The notes under the pieces were generated by a model. It was given only the letters and a program-made list of their open reading frames with translations. It was not told where the DNA came from and did not search any database. The position numbers and the translations under genes were made by a program. A stretch of DNA of 64,000 nucleotides, from contig NZ_PQCF01000008.1 of the NCBI RefSeq assembly GCF_002964765.1, positions 26,001 to 90,000 of the forward strand. Direction: 5' to 3'. Source of the stretch: Pseudoalteromonas sp. T1lg88 (lineage in GTDB: Bacteria; Pseudomonadota; Gammaproteobacteria; Enterobacterales; Alteromonadaceae). Below, piece by piece: positions 44,575 through 54,312 of the stretch (position 1 is the stretch's first letter; each line of letters opens with the position of its first letter).

Positions 44575-47097
44575 ATGAAACTCTCTACCCTTACACTGGC
44601 CCTTAGCCTGGCGCTAGGCAGCCAGGCCACCTTGGCCAAAGATACAGAAGAAGAAAAAACTAAAACACTGGCGCAAACCACCGCCGACCATATCCTTTAC
44701 GATGGCGTATTCGATTTTTATCAAGACCCGAAAAGCGGCGACAATCTAATGGTGATCACCGAGGCGCAGCTTAACAAGCCTTATGTTTATTTTGCCCATA
44801 CCGTAGACGGTGTTACCGATGCCGGCCACTTCCGTGGCGCCTACCGTGAAACCAAGCTGATCGAATTTCGTCGCTACTTTGACCGCGTCGACATTGTTAG
44901 CAAGACCCCGCGTTACCAGTTCAACGACGACAGCGCAATTGCCCGCGCTGCTGAAGCCAATATCAGCGAAGCCGTACTCGCCAGTCTGCCGATTGAAGTG
45001 GAAGAAGCAGGTAAAATCGCTTTTAAAGTAGACAAATTATTCCTCAGCGAAGCGCTGCATAAGGTGTCGCCTTGGAGCAACCCGGACGACAAAGACGCCA
45101 AGAAGCGCTTTAAACTGGGCAAGCTGGACGACAAAAAATCACGCATTATTAAGCATCGCCCGTACCCAAATAATATAGATATAGTTGTCGATTATGTTTT
45201 CAACAATGACAACCCCAGCGTCCGAGGCTCAGCCGCCATCAGCGATCCACGCGCAGTTTCAATCAAGGTTCAGCACTCCTTTGTGGCATTACCACAAAAC
45301 GATTACCAGCCACGCTACGACGATGCCCGCATCGGCTACTTTAGCAACCAGTTTGACGATATGACCTCGGCGGATTGGGCTCCTTATAAAGACGTGATCA
45401 AACGCTGGAACCTGGTGAAAAAAGACCCGCATGCCGAGCTATCCGAGCCGGTTGAGCCGATCGTCTGGTGGATTGAAAACACCACGCCGGTAGAATGGCG
45501 AGACACCATAAAGGAAGGCGTACTGGGCTGGAACAGCTCGTTTGAAAAGGCCGGTTTTAAAAATGCCCTGGTCGTGAAGGTGCAACCAGACGATGCCGAT
45601 TGGGATGCCGGTGATATCAACTACAACGTGTTACGCTGGACCTCATCACCTCGCCCGCCATTCGGCGGTTATGGCCCGGCGCTGGCAAGCCCGCTCACAG
45701 GTCAAATCCTGGGCTCGGACATCATGCTTGAATACGTGTTTATGAAAAACCGTTGGATCTACGACACCCTGTATTCCCAAGGTGCGGCCAGCCTAGCTCA
45801 AAGCCCAGTCCGCGGCGAAGCCCACGGCGAAGATCTCAACTGCTCGCTGGGCCATGAATTACAACAAAACATGATTTTGGCCAGCACCCTGGCCAGCGGC
45901 GCCGACATCAGCGACAAAGAAATTCTGCGCCAGGGCCTAACGCAATTGGTGCTGCACGAAGTAGGTCATACCCTGGGTCTGAACCACAATATGAAGTCAT
46001 CCATCCTGTGGGATGAAAAGCAGGTGCATGATAAGAGCCTGACTCAAGGCATAGTGACCGGCTCTGTGATGGATTACGCTCCTGCCAACATAGCACCAAA
46101 AGGCGTTGAGCAAGGCGACTTTTTCCAAACCAAACCAGGTCCTTATGACGATTGGGCGATTGAATTCGGCTACAGCCAAGCGCTCAATGAAGCTGAGGCC
46201 GAGCAAGCTCGCCTGGAGAAAATCCTGTCGCGCTCCGCTGAGCACAAGCTGGCCTTTGGTAACGATGCCGATGATATGCGTGCCCCGGGCCGTCATATCG
46301 ACCCACGGGTGATGATTGGCGACCTTTCCTCAAACCCGGTAGCTTATGGCGCCGAGCGCATGGCACTCGTAGAAAGCCTGCTGGCCGAACTTAAAGCCAA
46401 AGCCCTAGTTGAGGGCGAAAGCCACCAGCAACTAGTGGTCTCGGCCAATATTCTCGCCGGCCAGTATAAGCAGCAGGCGGAAGTGATTTCTCGCCAGATC
46501 GGCGGTATTTATGTCGAGCGTAACCTGGTTGGCAGCGATGGCGGCAAGGCACCATTTACTCCGGTACCACTAGAGCGTCAAAAAGCGGCCATGCAGGTGT
46601 TAGCCGACAAGGTCTTCGCACCTAATGTTCTTAAAGACATGCAGCCTCTTTACAGCTACTTGCAGCAACAGCGTCGTGGCTTCAACCACTATGGTAAGAA
46701 TGAAGATCCAAAAGCGCACGCCATGATACTGACCATGCAGCAAGGGGTGCTTAACCAGTTACTGCATAAGAATGTATTGCAGCGTATTTCTGACTCCAGC
46801 CTATACGGCAACGAGTATGATTTAAGCACCATGATGCAGGATCTTACTGCGGCTATTTTTGTTGATGCCAAGGAAGCCAGCAGCCTAAGCCATAACCTGC
46901 AGGTGGAATACGTAAACCGCCTAATCGCCATTGCCGGCGTGAAGAAGCCTAGCGGCTACGACAACCTGGCCAAGGCGGCAGCATTATCGCAACTGCAGCA
47001 TATCCGCGACGAGAATGTCGCCTGGGGAGCCAGTGCGGCGGCCAAGGCCAATAAGCAGTATATTAACCTGCTGATCGACAAGGCATTAACCGTTTAA
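44575..47097 (+). CDS. large secreted zinc metalloprotease (DUF5117/DUF4953 type)
   Basis: An 840-residue protein with a signal peptide (about 1-21, 'ATLA'). The catalytic motif 'HEVGHTLGLNH' gives zinc ligands His461, His465 and His471 and the base Glu462: the metzincin form HExxHxxGxxH. A downstream Met-turn-like 'GSVMDYAP' follows. The N-terminal region (DUF5117-like) holds 'YFDRVDIVSKTPRYQF' and 'VDYVFNNDNPS'. Such proteins are common in Bacteroidetes and marine gammaproteobacteria; their substrates are unknown. A bidirectional terminator follows. Confidence 0.9.
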   Translation: MKLSTLTLALSLALGSQATLAKDTEEEKTKTLAQTTADHILYDGVFDFYQDPKSGDNLMVITEAQLNKPYVYFAHTVDGVTDAGHFRGAYRETKLIEFRRYFDRVDIVSKTPRYQFNDDSAIARAAEANISEAVLASLPIEVEEAGKIAFKVDKLFLSEALHKVSPWSNPDDKDAKKRFKLGKLDDKKSRIIKHRPYPNNIDIVVDYVFNNDNPSVRGSAAISDPRAVSIKVQHSFVALPQNDYQPRYDDARIGYFSNQFDDMTSADWAPYKDVIKRWNLVKKDPHAELSEPVEPIVWWIENTTPVEWRDTIKEGVLGWNSSFEKAGFKNALVVKVQPDDADWDAGDINYNVLRWTSSPRPPFGGYGPALASPLTGQILGSDIMLEYVFMKNRWIYDTLYSQGAASLAQSPVRGEAHGEDLNCSLGHELQQNMILASTLASGADISDKEILRQGLTQLVLHEVGHTLGLNHNMKSSILWDEKQVHDKSLTQGIVTGSVMDYAPANIAPKGVEQGDFFQTKPGPYDDWAIEFGYSQALNEAEAEQARLEKILSRSAEHKLAFGNDADDMRAPGRHIDPRVMIGDLSSNPVAYGAERMALVESLLAELKAKALVEGESHQQLVVSANILAGQYKQQAEVISRQIGGIYVERNLVGSDGGKAPFTPVPLERQKAAMQVLADKVFAPNVLKDMQPLYSYLQQQRRGFNHYGKNEDPKAHAMILTMQQGVLNQLLHKNVLQRISDSSLYGNEYDLSTMMQDLTAAIFVDAKEASSLSHNLQVEYVNRLIAIAGVKKPSGYDNLAKAAALSQLQHIRDENVAWGASAAAKANKQYINLLIDKALTV

Positions 47098-47115
47098 GCT
47101 TGCCAGCTTAGAGAC

Positions 47116-47144
47116 AAAAAAGGCCACATTATGTGGCCTTTTTT
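47116..47144. terminator. bidirectional terminator
   Basis: Six A, perfect stem GGCCACAT / ATGTGGCC with one-base loop (pairing likely opens to a tetraloop), then six T. It serves the convergent metalloprotease and PQ-loop genes. Confidence 0.9.
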
Positions 47145-47159
47145 ATGGTCAATTCTGTA

Positions 47160-47774
47160 CTAGGCCATGGCCGGGCGTTGGCGATAATATTGAATACAGG
47201 CCAACTGTGCCGCATTGGTTAAGAGGATCATCACAAAATTAAGCACATGAGCCACACTCGGCGTGCTCATGGCCAGCTCCGCCGCCAGACCAAGTACACC
47301 GGCAATAAACTGCAAAATAAAATACCGGGCACTCAGGTTAGAGACATCGCCACTGCGGATGGTTTTATAGGTTTGCGGCATCACGCGGATTGAGCTCATC
47401 AGTAACGCCACAAAGGTCAAGACATGGAGTAGCTCACCTGTATCAATCTGAGCACTAAGCAGCAAGGTAAAGGGCAGTAAAGTAGCCACTAGCAAGAGCA
47501 ATAGTCGTGTACGCTGGCTATCGCTGGCGTTATAGCGGATAAAGTAATAGAGGATCAGCGCACTGAGCATGCCGGTTACCACGAATGGCAACACCATGGC
47601 GTAGCGCTCAAAAAACAGGTTAAAGGCGATAAAGTAAAGGCTTTGCGCCACTCCAAAGCTCATCATCAGCAGAGAGACCCCGGAAACACTGCGATTCCTA
47701 CTAATTTTATTTAGCATGGGTAAAAAGCTAAAAGCCAGAATCAAGGACGCAAACAGGGCTAGATACTGAGTCAA
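47160..47774 (-). CDS. PQ-loop/SemiSWEET-like membrane protein
   Basis: A 204-residue protein with about seven membrane helices. Two PQ-loop-like motifs are visible: 'FSFLPMLNKISRNRSVSGVSLL' (partly quoted, near 15-37) and 'RVMPQTYKTIRSGDVSNLS' (about 131-149, with the canonical Pro-Gln). The layout is like duplicated SemiSWEET/PQ-loop transporters, which move sugars or amino acids; the substrate is unknown. The likely start is a TTG with GAGG at 5 bp. The gap 47775-48060 on its left-hand neighbour's side has no gene. Confidence 0.75.
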   Translation of the reverse strand: MTQYLALFASLILAFSFLPMLNKISRNRSVSGVSLLMMSFGVAQSLYFIAFNLFFERYAMVLPFVVTGMLSALILYYFIRYNASDSQRTRLLLLLVATLLPFTLLLSAQIDTGELLHVLTFVALLMSSIRVMPQTYKTIRSGDVSNLSARYFILQFIAGVLGLAAELAMSTPSVAHVLNFVMILLTNAAQLACIQYYRQRPAMA

Positions 47775-48060
47775 GGCAACCTCTTTTAGTAATTAAAAAG
47801 TTAACCATTAAAAATCATAGTTAATACTAAGTTTAAATTTGTAAACTTATGATTTTTAACGATTTTAAAGAAGGCGCGCATTGTATATTTGCGTGATTTG
47901 TTGGCAAGCTTGGAGGGGTAGACGGTCAAGGAACCGCTGTAAATATTTTCGTACAAGGAAAATACAAAGCCCTAGGCAAAAGCCTTAGGCAAACACCCTT
48001 GGCAAAGCAGTGGGCTCAGCCAGTAGAGGATGGCCAAACCCAGGCGGGATAATGTCGAGC

Positions 48061-48915
48061 TTACCCCCAGCGAATAATAGTGCCCAGAGTATGGCTTTCG
48101 CCGGGAGCCAACTCCACCTTGTCATCCAGTACATTGGCCGCTTCCAGGCACAGCATGCGATGGTATTCATCATCGGCAAAGTTAGAAAGGCGCTTGGATT
48201 TGTCCACCCAAGGGTTCCACAGTACACAAGAACGGGAGTTCTCACGCTCTACTTCTATGGTGCCATCGGGAGTACGAATGCGCTGCAGCGCGCCAGCGCC
48301 GCTGTATACCATATCGGTTTCGCGACCAAAGCGTACCACCTCTTGCTGCTCGAAGGGGCCTTCACCAAACTCGATATAGTGCGCGCCTTGCAAGCCATCA
48401 ACCTCGGTTTGAGTGATATCCGGGGTCGGGAAATAAGTGTGCAGAGCCTGAGTTAGCTGGATCGCATGATCATCCAGGTTGGTATTTGTTAAACGCACCT
48501 CAAGCTGTTTAGCACTGAGCACGTACTCAACCTTCAACTGGGTTTTATGGGGCCAGTATTCTGGATCGACCTGGGTCATGGGCAAGGACAAGCTGATGCG
48601 AATTTCATCCTGAGTTTCCTGTACCTCTTCGGCGCGCCATAGCAAGACGCGGGCAACGCCATGTATCGGCCAATCCGGATGCTGATGCACTCCAAACCAG
48701 GGCCAACAAATAGGAATACCGCCGCGCATGCTCTTACCACTTTGAAAGTCTTCTTGTTCGGATACCCAGATGAGGGCTTTGCCGCATGCAGGAGTGTATT
48801 GGGTAAGCTGTGCGCCCTGGAGGAAGATACGCGCCTGACATAAGGGCGAGTCCACCTGTAAGTACTCCAGGCCAGAATCACAATGGGTAATAGAAACACT
48901 CGATGAAAGCTGCAT
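48061..48915 (-). CDS. yeaD: D-hexose-6-phosphate mutarotase (YeaD family)
   Basis: A 284-residue aldose 1-epimerase-like protein that interconverts alpha and beta anomers of hexose 6-phosphates in the cytoplasm. Landmarks: 'MRGGIPICWPWFGVHQHPDWPIHGVAR' (partly quoted, catalytic His85), 'ALHTYFPTPDITQTEVDGL', and 'RENSRSCVLWNPW' near the C terminus, where the catalytic glutamate lies close to the family position. ATG with AAGGA. It is divergent from the MarR gene with about 200 bp between starts. Confidence 0.92.
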   Translation of the reverse strand: MQLSSSVSITHCDSGLEYLQVDSPLCQARIFLQGAQLTQYTPACGKALIWVSEQEDFQSGKSMRGGIPICWPWFGVHQHPDWPIHGVARVLLWRAEEVQETQDEIRISLSLPMTQVDPEYWPHKTQLKVEYVLSAKQLEVRLTNTNLDDHAIQLTQALHTYFPTPDITQTEVDGLQGAHYIEFGEGPFEQQEVVRFGRETDMVYSGAGALQRIRTPDGTIEVERENSRSCVLWNPWVDKSKRLSNFADDEYHRMLCLEAANVLDDKVELAPGESHTLGTIIRWG

Positions 48916-49122
48916 TATTCAATCCTTAACGATAAAGCGGTGCTGAGTCACCTTACCCAAAGTCCCGCACTAAATAAACATATGGGCAAAATAATTCATC
49001 ACCCTGTCATCACCACAGCAACTCTGCAACGACTTCCGCTTAGTCGAACCCGTTTGTGCGCAGAGGGTGCTCGAGGCGCTTTTTACGGGTATAATGGCGG
49101 GGTTACATGTTGGAGATTGGAA

Positions 49123-49617
49123 ATGCAAAAGTATGATGAGTTGTTAATTGCCCTACGCAAGGTTATTCGCGCTATCGATCTGCATTCCAAACAGCTGAAT
49201 AAAACCTCGGGGTTAACCGGGCCTCAGTTGCTGATCATGAATGAAGTGGCACAAACCGACGGCATAACCGCCAGCCGCATCGCGCAAAATGTAAATTTAA
49301 GCCCGGCTACGGTCACCAATATTCTAGACCGCTTAGAGAGCCGCGAACTGGTAAGCCGGGTACGCAGCCAACTCGATAAGCGCCGTGTCAGCCTCTATCT
49401 AACCGAGCAAGGAACGGCCCTGTTGAACAAGGCGCCGCAGCCACTGCAAGAGCACTTTATCGACAAGTTCAGCAACCTTGCCGAATGGGAGCAAACCCTG
49501 CTGCTCTCGTCCATGCAGCGCATAGCCGCGATGATGGATGCCGATAAGATCGATGCCTCACCTCTGCTCGAAGTAGGCGCCATCACCAAACCCTTAGATT
49601 CAAACAAAGGCGAATAA
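49123..49617 (+). CDS. MarR-family transcriptional regulator
   Basis: A 164-residue winged-helix regulator: 'SGLTGPQLLIMNEVAQTDGITASRIAQNVNLSPATVTNILDRLESRELVSRVRS' is the DNA-binding core (partly quoted), followed by 'DKRRVSLYLTEQG', the wing. I chose the ATG at 49123, which has GGAG at 7 bp and a TATAAT at 49090-49095; the frame extends upstream by 61 codons without family similarity. The regulated gene is unknown; yeaD (divergent) or the porin downstream are candidates. Confidence 0.9.
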   Translation: MQKYDELLIALRKVIRAIDLHSKQLNKTSGLTGPQLLIMNEVAQTDGITASRIAQNVNLSPATVTNILDRLESRELVSRVRSQLDKRRVSLYLTEQGTALLNKAPQPLQEHFIDKFSNLAEWEQTLLLSSMQRIAAMMDADKIDASPLLEVGAITKPLDSNKGE

Positions 49618-49706
49618 TCCACCATTAACCTAAGCTTTTGCTTTTGTTACACTAATTAATCATCTTTGGGCTCGATAAGAGGCCTGGTCAAGGCTACCGC
49701 TTGTTC

Positions 49707-49745
49707 TCGGTTGAGAAACTCGGTTGAGACACTCTGTTGAGGCAC
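49707..49745 (+). repeat. three imperfect 13-bp tandem repeats
   Basis: TCGGTTGAGAAAC, TCGGTTGAGACAC and TCTGTTGAGGCAC in direct succession, about 100 bp before the porin start. May be a regulator-binding array or simple slippage product. Confidence 0.7.
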
Positions 49746-49844
49746 GTGGTTCCAAACGACCAGTCGCCCCGGAACCGGGCCTACCTTCGTAAAAACCCGA
49801 AACTTAGTCTAGGCTAGGGGAACGGGCCACAACAAAAGGTTATT

Positions 49845-51164
49845 ATGATTAATTTCAACAACACAGCATTGGCGGTAAGCTTAGCCCTGACATCTGGCTC
49901 GGCACTGGCCAACCCTGAATTGGAGGCAATGAAAAAGCAACTTGAGCAAATGCAGCAACAAATGCAACAGTTGCAGCAAAAGCTCGAAGCGGCAGAACGC
50001 AAATCCAAACAGCAAGAACAAGAGCAACAGCAAATCACTCGGCGCATTGCTAAACAAGAAGAGCAACTGGAACAGAGCGTAGCGCAACAAAGCGAAGAGA
50101 AAAAAGATGGTATTCGCATTGGCGGTGCCGTACGTACCAACTACAGCCACACTTCCTACGACGACGACAATAAAAACCGCGGCGGCGACTTCGATTTCGA
50201 TATATTCCGCGTTAACTTCGCCGGTGATATTGGCGATGTGGAACTCAATGCCGAGATCCGCTTCTTCGACTATATGACAGCGGTAAAATATGCCTATGTG
50301 GGTTATGATTTTGCCGACGACTGGCAGGTGCAGGCGGGTATTACCAAGGTACCTTTCGGCAACTGGCCTTATAACTCGCACAACTATTTCTTCGGCACCA
50401 CCTATTATGTGGGCCTGGAGGATGATCACGATCTTGGCCTGCTGTTTAAACGCAAAATTGCCGACAACTGGCAGCTCGACCTCGGCTTTTTCAAAAACGA
50501 TGAACTCGGTGGCGTCGACGGCTATGTCGATAACCGCAGCGATCGCTACTCCTACGATGTGGTTGGTTTTCGCAGCGCCGATGAGGGCATTTATGCCGAA
50601 CCCACCAATGCCATTGGCGAATACAACACCTTCTCCGGCCGCTACGGCTACCACCTTGAACATGAAGGTGGCAAAACCGAGCTAGGAGTGTCTGGTTTAC
50701 GTGGCGATCTGCATGACGGCGACGATCGTGTGGGCGATTACTATGCCTGGGCGGTTCACCTCAACAGCACCCTGGGACGCTGGAATTTACAGTTACAGCA
50801 TGGTGAATATAACTATGATATCGACAATGTCGATCGCATGGCGGTAGGCGCTTACTCCTTTTACGACAGCATCGCCGCCGAGGCAACCATGACCAATGCC
50901 AATATCGCCTATAGTCTGCCGGTAAAATGGGGCGCGGTAACCGGACTGCAGTTTTATAACGACTACGGCATCATCTACGACAAATCCGATAACAGCGCCG
51001 ATACCTGGATGAATGTCACCGGCTTCTCGGTGGCCGCCGGTGGCTTGTTCACCTATTTCGATCTGGTGCATGCGAAGAACCAGCCGTTTGTTGGCGGTTC
51101 CATCGCCGGCGACAGTGACGAAACCGAACGTCGCTTTAATATCAACATCGGATATTACTTCTAA
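49845..51164 (+). CDS. outer membrane porin with N-terminal coiled coil (OprP-like)
   Basis: A 439-residue protein with a signal peptide (about 1-22, 'GSALA'). A glutamine-rich coiled coil follows (about 26-84, heptads of Leu/Met/Gln). A beta-barrel then begins with 'GIRIGGAVRTNYSHTSYDD' and ends in the outer-membrane signature '...NINIGYYF' with terminal Phe. The phosphate-selective porin O/P family fits best; the coiled coil could form a periplasmic trimer stalk. The substrate is not known. ATG after an AAAGG site. A terminator follows directly. Confidence 0.86.
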   Translation: MINFNNTALAVSLALTSGSALANPELEAMKKQLEQMQQQMQQLQQKLEAAERKSKQQEQEQQQITRRIAKQEEQLEQSVAQQSEEKKDGIRIGGAVRTNYSHTSYDDDNKNRGGDFDFDIFRVNFAGDIGDVELNAEIRFFDYMTAVKYAYVGYDFADDWQVQAGITKVPFGNWPYNSHNYFFGTTYYVGLEDDHDLGLLFKRKIADNWQLDLGFFKNDELGGVDGYVDNRSDRYSYDVVGFRSADEGIYAEPTNAIGEYNTFSGRYGYHLEHEGGKTELGVSGLRGDLHDGDDRVGDYYAWAVHLNSTLGRWNLQLQHGEYNYDIDNVDRMAVGAYSFYDSIAAEATMTNANIAYSLPVKWGAVTGLQFYNDYGIIYDKSDNSADTWMNVTGFSVAAGGLFTYFDLVHAKNQPFVGGSIAGDSDETERRFNINIGYYF

Positions 51165-51188
51165 AAAAAGGGCCGCGAGGCCCTTTTT
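51163..51188 (+). terminator. terminator of the porin gene
   Basis: A run, stem GGGCC-GCGA-GGCCC, then five T; it overlaps the stop codon. Confidence 0.88.
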
Positions 51189-51282
51189 GCTGTGCAAGCC
51201 ACCGCCATCCAGCCAGGCAAAAAGCCATAGCGGCCTCAACCCAGCTTTAGTACACTGCCCTTAACAGGGGTTGCGGAATCGA

Positions 51283-51777
51283 ATGGTGAGCCTGATAACT
51301 GTCCTTAGTCGGCATCTAAAACGCTACAAGAACCTTGCCTTACAAGCGCTAGGCCTAGGCTTTGTCGGCCTGGGCATAGTAGGAATTGCCCTGCCGGTGA
51401 TGCCCACCACCATCTTTTTTATCGCCGCCCTGGCCTGCTTTACTCACTCTTCCCCGCGCCTCGAGGCCTGGCTGCTTGAGCACCCCAGGTTCGGGCCTAT
51501 TCTATCGGCTTGGCGCCAGCATAAGGTGGTGCCAACCAAGGCCAAATGGCTGGCGGCCCTAGGCATGAGCATCGGCCTGTATATGATGATGTTTTCGACC
51601 GCGCCAAGCTATGCCGTGGTGCTGGTGGCCGCTATCGAGGCCTGCGTACTGGTTTATTTAATTCGGCGCCCAAGCTGTGCCGAGTCTTTATACCGAAGCT
51701 CCCCGCAATTAACCGCCTTTCTGATCATCATCTTCCTCACACACCACTTATTTTTACTCTACTTAACAAGATATTAA
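51283..51777 (+). CDS. YbaN-like DUF454 inner membrane protein
   Basis: A 164-residue protein with the DUF454 core: 'GLGFVGLGIVGIALPVMPTTIFFIAALACFTHSSPRLEAWLLEHPRFGP' (partly quoted), then a basic loop 'WRQHKVVPTKAKW' and more helices. Function is unknown. It carries an extra C-terminal membrane helix (about 140-160). I prefer the ATG at 51283 to a TTG four codons upstream, which sits directly against AGGGG with no spacing. Confidence 0.85.
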   Translation: MVSLITVLSRHLKRYKNLALQALGLGFVGLGIVGIALPVMPTTIFFIAALACFTHSSPRLEAWLLEHPRFGPILSAWRQHKVVPTKAKWLAALGMSIGLYMMMFSTAPSYAVVLVAAIEACVLVYLIRRPSCAESLYRSSPQLTAFLIIIFLTHHLFLLYLTRY

Positions 51778-51951
51778 GTTACGAAAAAACAACATTATCT
51801 CTTTCTAATTCCACTCCCTAGTCACAACGCATTAACGCCTTGTAGGACTTATTTCCCAGATGATTTGGGACCTTTGATCGATTACATCCGCTCCAGTGCT
51901 GATGAATAATCACTCAGTTATCAAAACAACAAGTCATTAACAGGAGTATCT

Positions 51952-54294
51952 ATGAGGTTTCTTCTATCGGCAACAGCGCTCGCTGTTAGCATGAGCATGA
52001 CACCACCAGTGTTAGCAAAATGGGGGAGTGATACTTCCTCTTTTGTGACAGCCACTGAAGGTGCCGCATCACATCAAACACTGGTTGATCATCAGGGTAA
52101 TATCGTTATTGGTTACTCCGATCCGACAACCGGCTACGATTTTCTAATCAATAAGCTAGATCGCAACGGCGATTTCGCCTGGGAGCAGGGAGCAAAAACC
52201 CTCTACGAGCGCCAACAGTCATTCATCCTGACCTGGTCAATGATGTTAGATGACGAAGGGGCCATCTACACCGGCATTGAGGATTTAAAGGTGTACCCCT
52301 ATGGCACCATGATTTTTAAAACCAATGCGGATGGCACCCCGGGCTGGGAGACACCATTCATACCTGCTCCCGAAGATGCAGGACGCACTTTACCTGTACA
52401 CCTCACAAGCGCTGGTGACAAGCTCTTCTATGCTCTCGATTACGACACCATGGCTCGCTCCGCCAAGCTCGCTATTGGCATGTTCGACAAGCAAGGCAAC
52501 GAGCTTTGGCGCACAGCGGAGCAAATGGGCTCAACACGCTTCTCCTCATTTACGCCGGTAAAAGATGGCCTTGTTGTTTTATTCACCGGAATCCGCGAAA
52601 GCGATGGCGCTAACTCTCTGTTTATCCAAAAATACGATTTTGATGGCAACCCGCTGTGGGGAGAGTCACCACAGCCCATTATGTTTGGTGATATCAAACT
52701 GCCACCCCGCTCTTTTGGTGCAGCTTCATTAGTCGCAGACGGCATGGGCGGTGTCACCCTGGCCTGGTCTCACCCAACGGAATTTAACAGTAACATTCTC
52801 TATCAACATATCGATGCCAACGGCAAATTGCAGTTCCCCAACTCGGGTTTGCGTTTGTCTCATGGTGATGACTTTTTATTCGATACTGTCGCGCACCCAT
52901 CCATTGTTGCCACCGATGAGGGCTATGTGGTGACCTGGGCGGCACAGCTTTCGCGCACCAACTTCGGTAACTATGGTCTGTTTATGCAACATGTGGGTCA
53001 TGATGGTACCCTGACTCTTGGTTCCGAGCCGGTGTCGTTAGCGCCTATCCTGTATGGCGACGAGCAAGATTCTGGTTATTATTCAGCAGGTTATTTGAGT
53101 CGCTATAACGACACTTTTTCCTGGGTTTACTCCAAATCGGAAGACTACACCTCGCAAACCGAAAACCTCTACCGCGTTGACTTTAGCCAGGACGGCCAGG
53201 TGTTCAATAATCAAGTCATTGCCGATGTTGAAGATGTGATCAACGGCCACAGTATTGCCCATTCCCCCTTTGGCGAAACAATTGCCAGCCTGCGTACCTC
53301 GTTCGCAAGCGATGCCCCGGTGCAAGTACAAAGTATTCGTCAAGATGGTGAAGTTGGCACTGAATCAGGCCTGCGTTTGGCGTGGCCAGACACACCGCTG
53401 CACACCAAGGAAGATGAAGCTTTTGCGTTTAACATCCCCTTTGTGGACGAGCTTCAAAGCGAATATAGCGTCACGGTTGCGAGCGTAAACACAGAAGACG
53501 ACACCCAGTTCAGTGCACAAGTGAGCGCAAATACGCTTAATCTGAGCATCACCCCTGCCCCGGAATTTTCAGGGCAACTGCCGTTTGTGGTCACGCTTGC
53601 CGATAAAAACGACAGCAGCCGTTCAACCAGCATGACCTACACACTCAATATTGCCGCAATCAATGATGCGCCAACTATCGTGCTCCCGGAGCAGGTTCGG
53701 GCCGGCGAAGATGAAATGGTGGTGGTGTCTGCGGAAGTGACCGATCCCGACAATTCGTCTTTGGATATCGAATGGTTACAAACGAGCGGTCCCAAGGTCG
53801 ATTTTGATCCGGCGGCGATGGAGCTTAAATTCACCAGCCCGGTGGTTAAAGAAGAAACCAGTCTGACCTTCGCCTTGGTCGTCGACGACGGCAATACGGT
53901 CACCACCAAAAACATCACCCTGATTATCGAGAACGATAAACAGCCCAGCTTATCAGGTACCCGCAGCGTGAATGTGGAAGAAGGCAACCACTTCAACATA
54001 GATCTGGCGCTCAGCGGCGCTAAAGGCCCGGTTAACATTGAATGGCAGCAAGTTAGCGGCCCAAGCATCACGCTCAGCAACAACCAGTCGCTTACCACTC
54101 AGGGCAGTGCTCCTTTTGTTGATAGCGACGAGGTAGCTACCTTGGCGGTGACCGTCATCGATGCCCATGGTGAATCTGCGACCCACCAGGTGGACGTCAA
54201 TGTAACCAACAACAAATCGGGTGGCTCCTTTGGCATGAGCCTGCTGGCTCTATTCGGTGCCTGCTTATTCCGTCGTCCACGCCACGCCAAGTAA
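51952..54294 (+). CDS. secreted beta-propeller/Ig-like protein with GlyGly-CTERM tail
   Basis: A 780-residue protein with a signal peptide (about 1-21, 'VLA'). Residues about 25-470 contain repeated blades such as 'LINKLDRNGDFAWEQ', 'IQKYDFDGNPLWGES' and 'YQHIDANGKLQFPNSG', so a beta-propeller is likely. The C-terminal part has tandem PKD/Ig-like domains ('PEQVRAGEDEMVVVSAEVTDPDNSSLDIEW', partly quoted). The tail is Gly-Gly, a hydrophobic helix and RRPRH: a GlyGly-CTERM signal for type II secretion and surface sorting. It lies 18 bp upstream of an S8 protease start. ATG with AGGAG. No enzyme motif seen; it may bind a substrate. Confidence 0.8.
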   Translation: MRFLLSATALAVSMSMTPPVLAKWGSDTSSFVTATEGAASHQTLVDHQGNIVIGYSDPTTGYDFLINKLDRNGDFAWEQGAKTLYERQQSFILTWSMMLDDEGAIYTGIEDLKVYPYGTMIFKTNADGTPGWETPFIPAPEDAGRTLPVHLTSAGDKLFYALDYDTMARSAKLAIGMFDKQGNELWRTAEQMGSTRFSSFTPVKDGLVVLFTGIRESDGANSLFIQKYDFDGNPLWGESPQPIMFGDIKLPPRSFGAASLVADGMGGVTLAWSHPTEFNSNILYQHIDANGKLQFPNSGLRLSHGDDFLFDTVAHPSIVATDEGYVVTWAAQLSRTNFGNYGLFMQHVGHDGTLTLGSEPVSLAPILYGDEQDSGYYSAGYLSRYNDTFSWVYSKSEDYTSQTENLYRVDFSQDGQVFNNQVIADVEDVINGHSIAHSPFGETIASLRTSFASDAPVQVQSIRQDGEVGTESGLRLAWPDTPLHTKEDEAFAFNIPFVDELQSEYSVTVASVNTEDDTQFSAQVSANTLNLSITPAPEFSGQLPFVVTLADKNDSSRSTSMTYTLNIAAINDAPTIVLPEQVRAGEDEMVVVSAEVTDPDNSSLDIEWLQTSGPKVDFDPAAMELKFTSPVVKEETSLTFALVVDDGNTVTTKNITLIIENDKQPSLSGTRSVNVEEGNHFNIDLALSGAKGPVNIEWQQVSGPSITLSNNQSLTTQGSAPFVDSDEVATLAVTVIDAHGESATHQVDVNVTNNKSGGSFGMSLLALFGACLFRRPRHAK

Positions 54295-54312
54295 CAAGTG
54301 AAGAGAATTATT

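Noticed and set aside
49881..50663. 260-codon frame opposite the porin
   Set aside because: Antisense shadow of a glutamine- and aspartate-rich coding region; composition (Val/Ile/Phe-rich) follows from the complement and no site is present.
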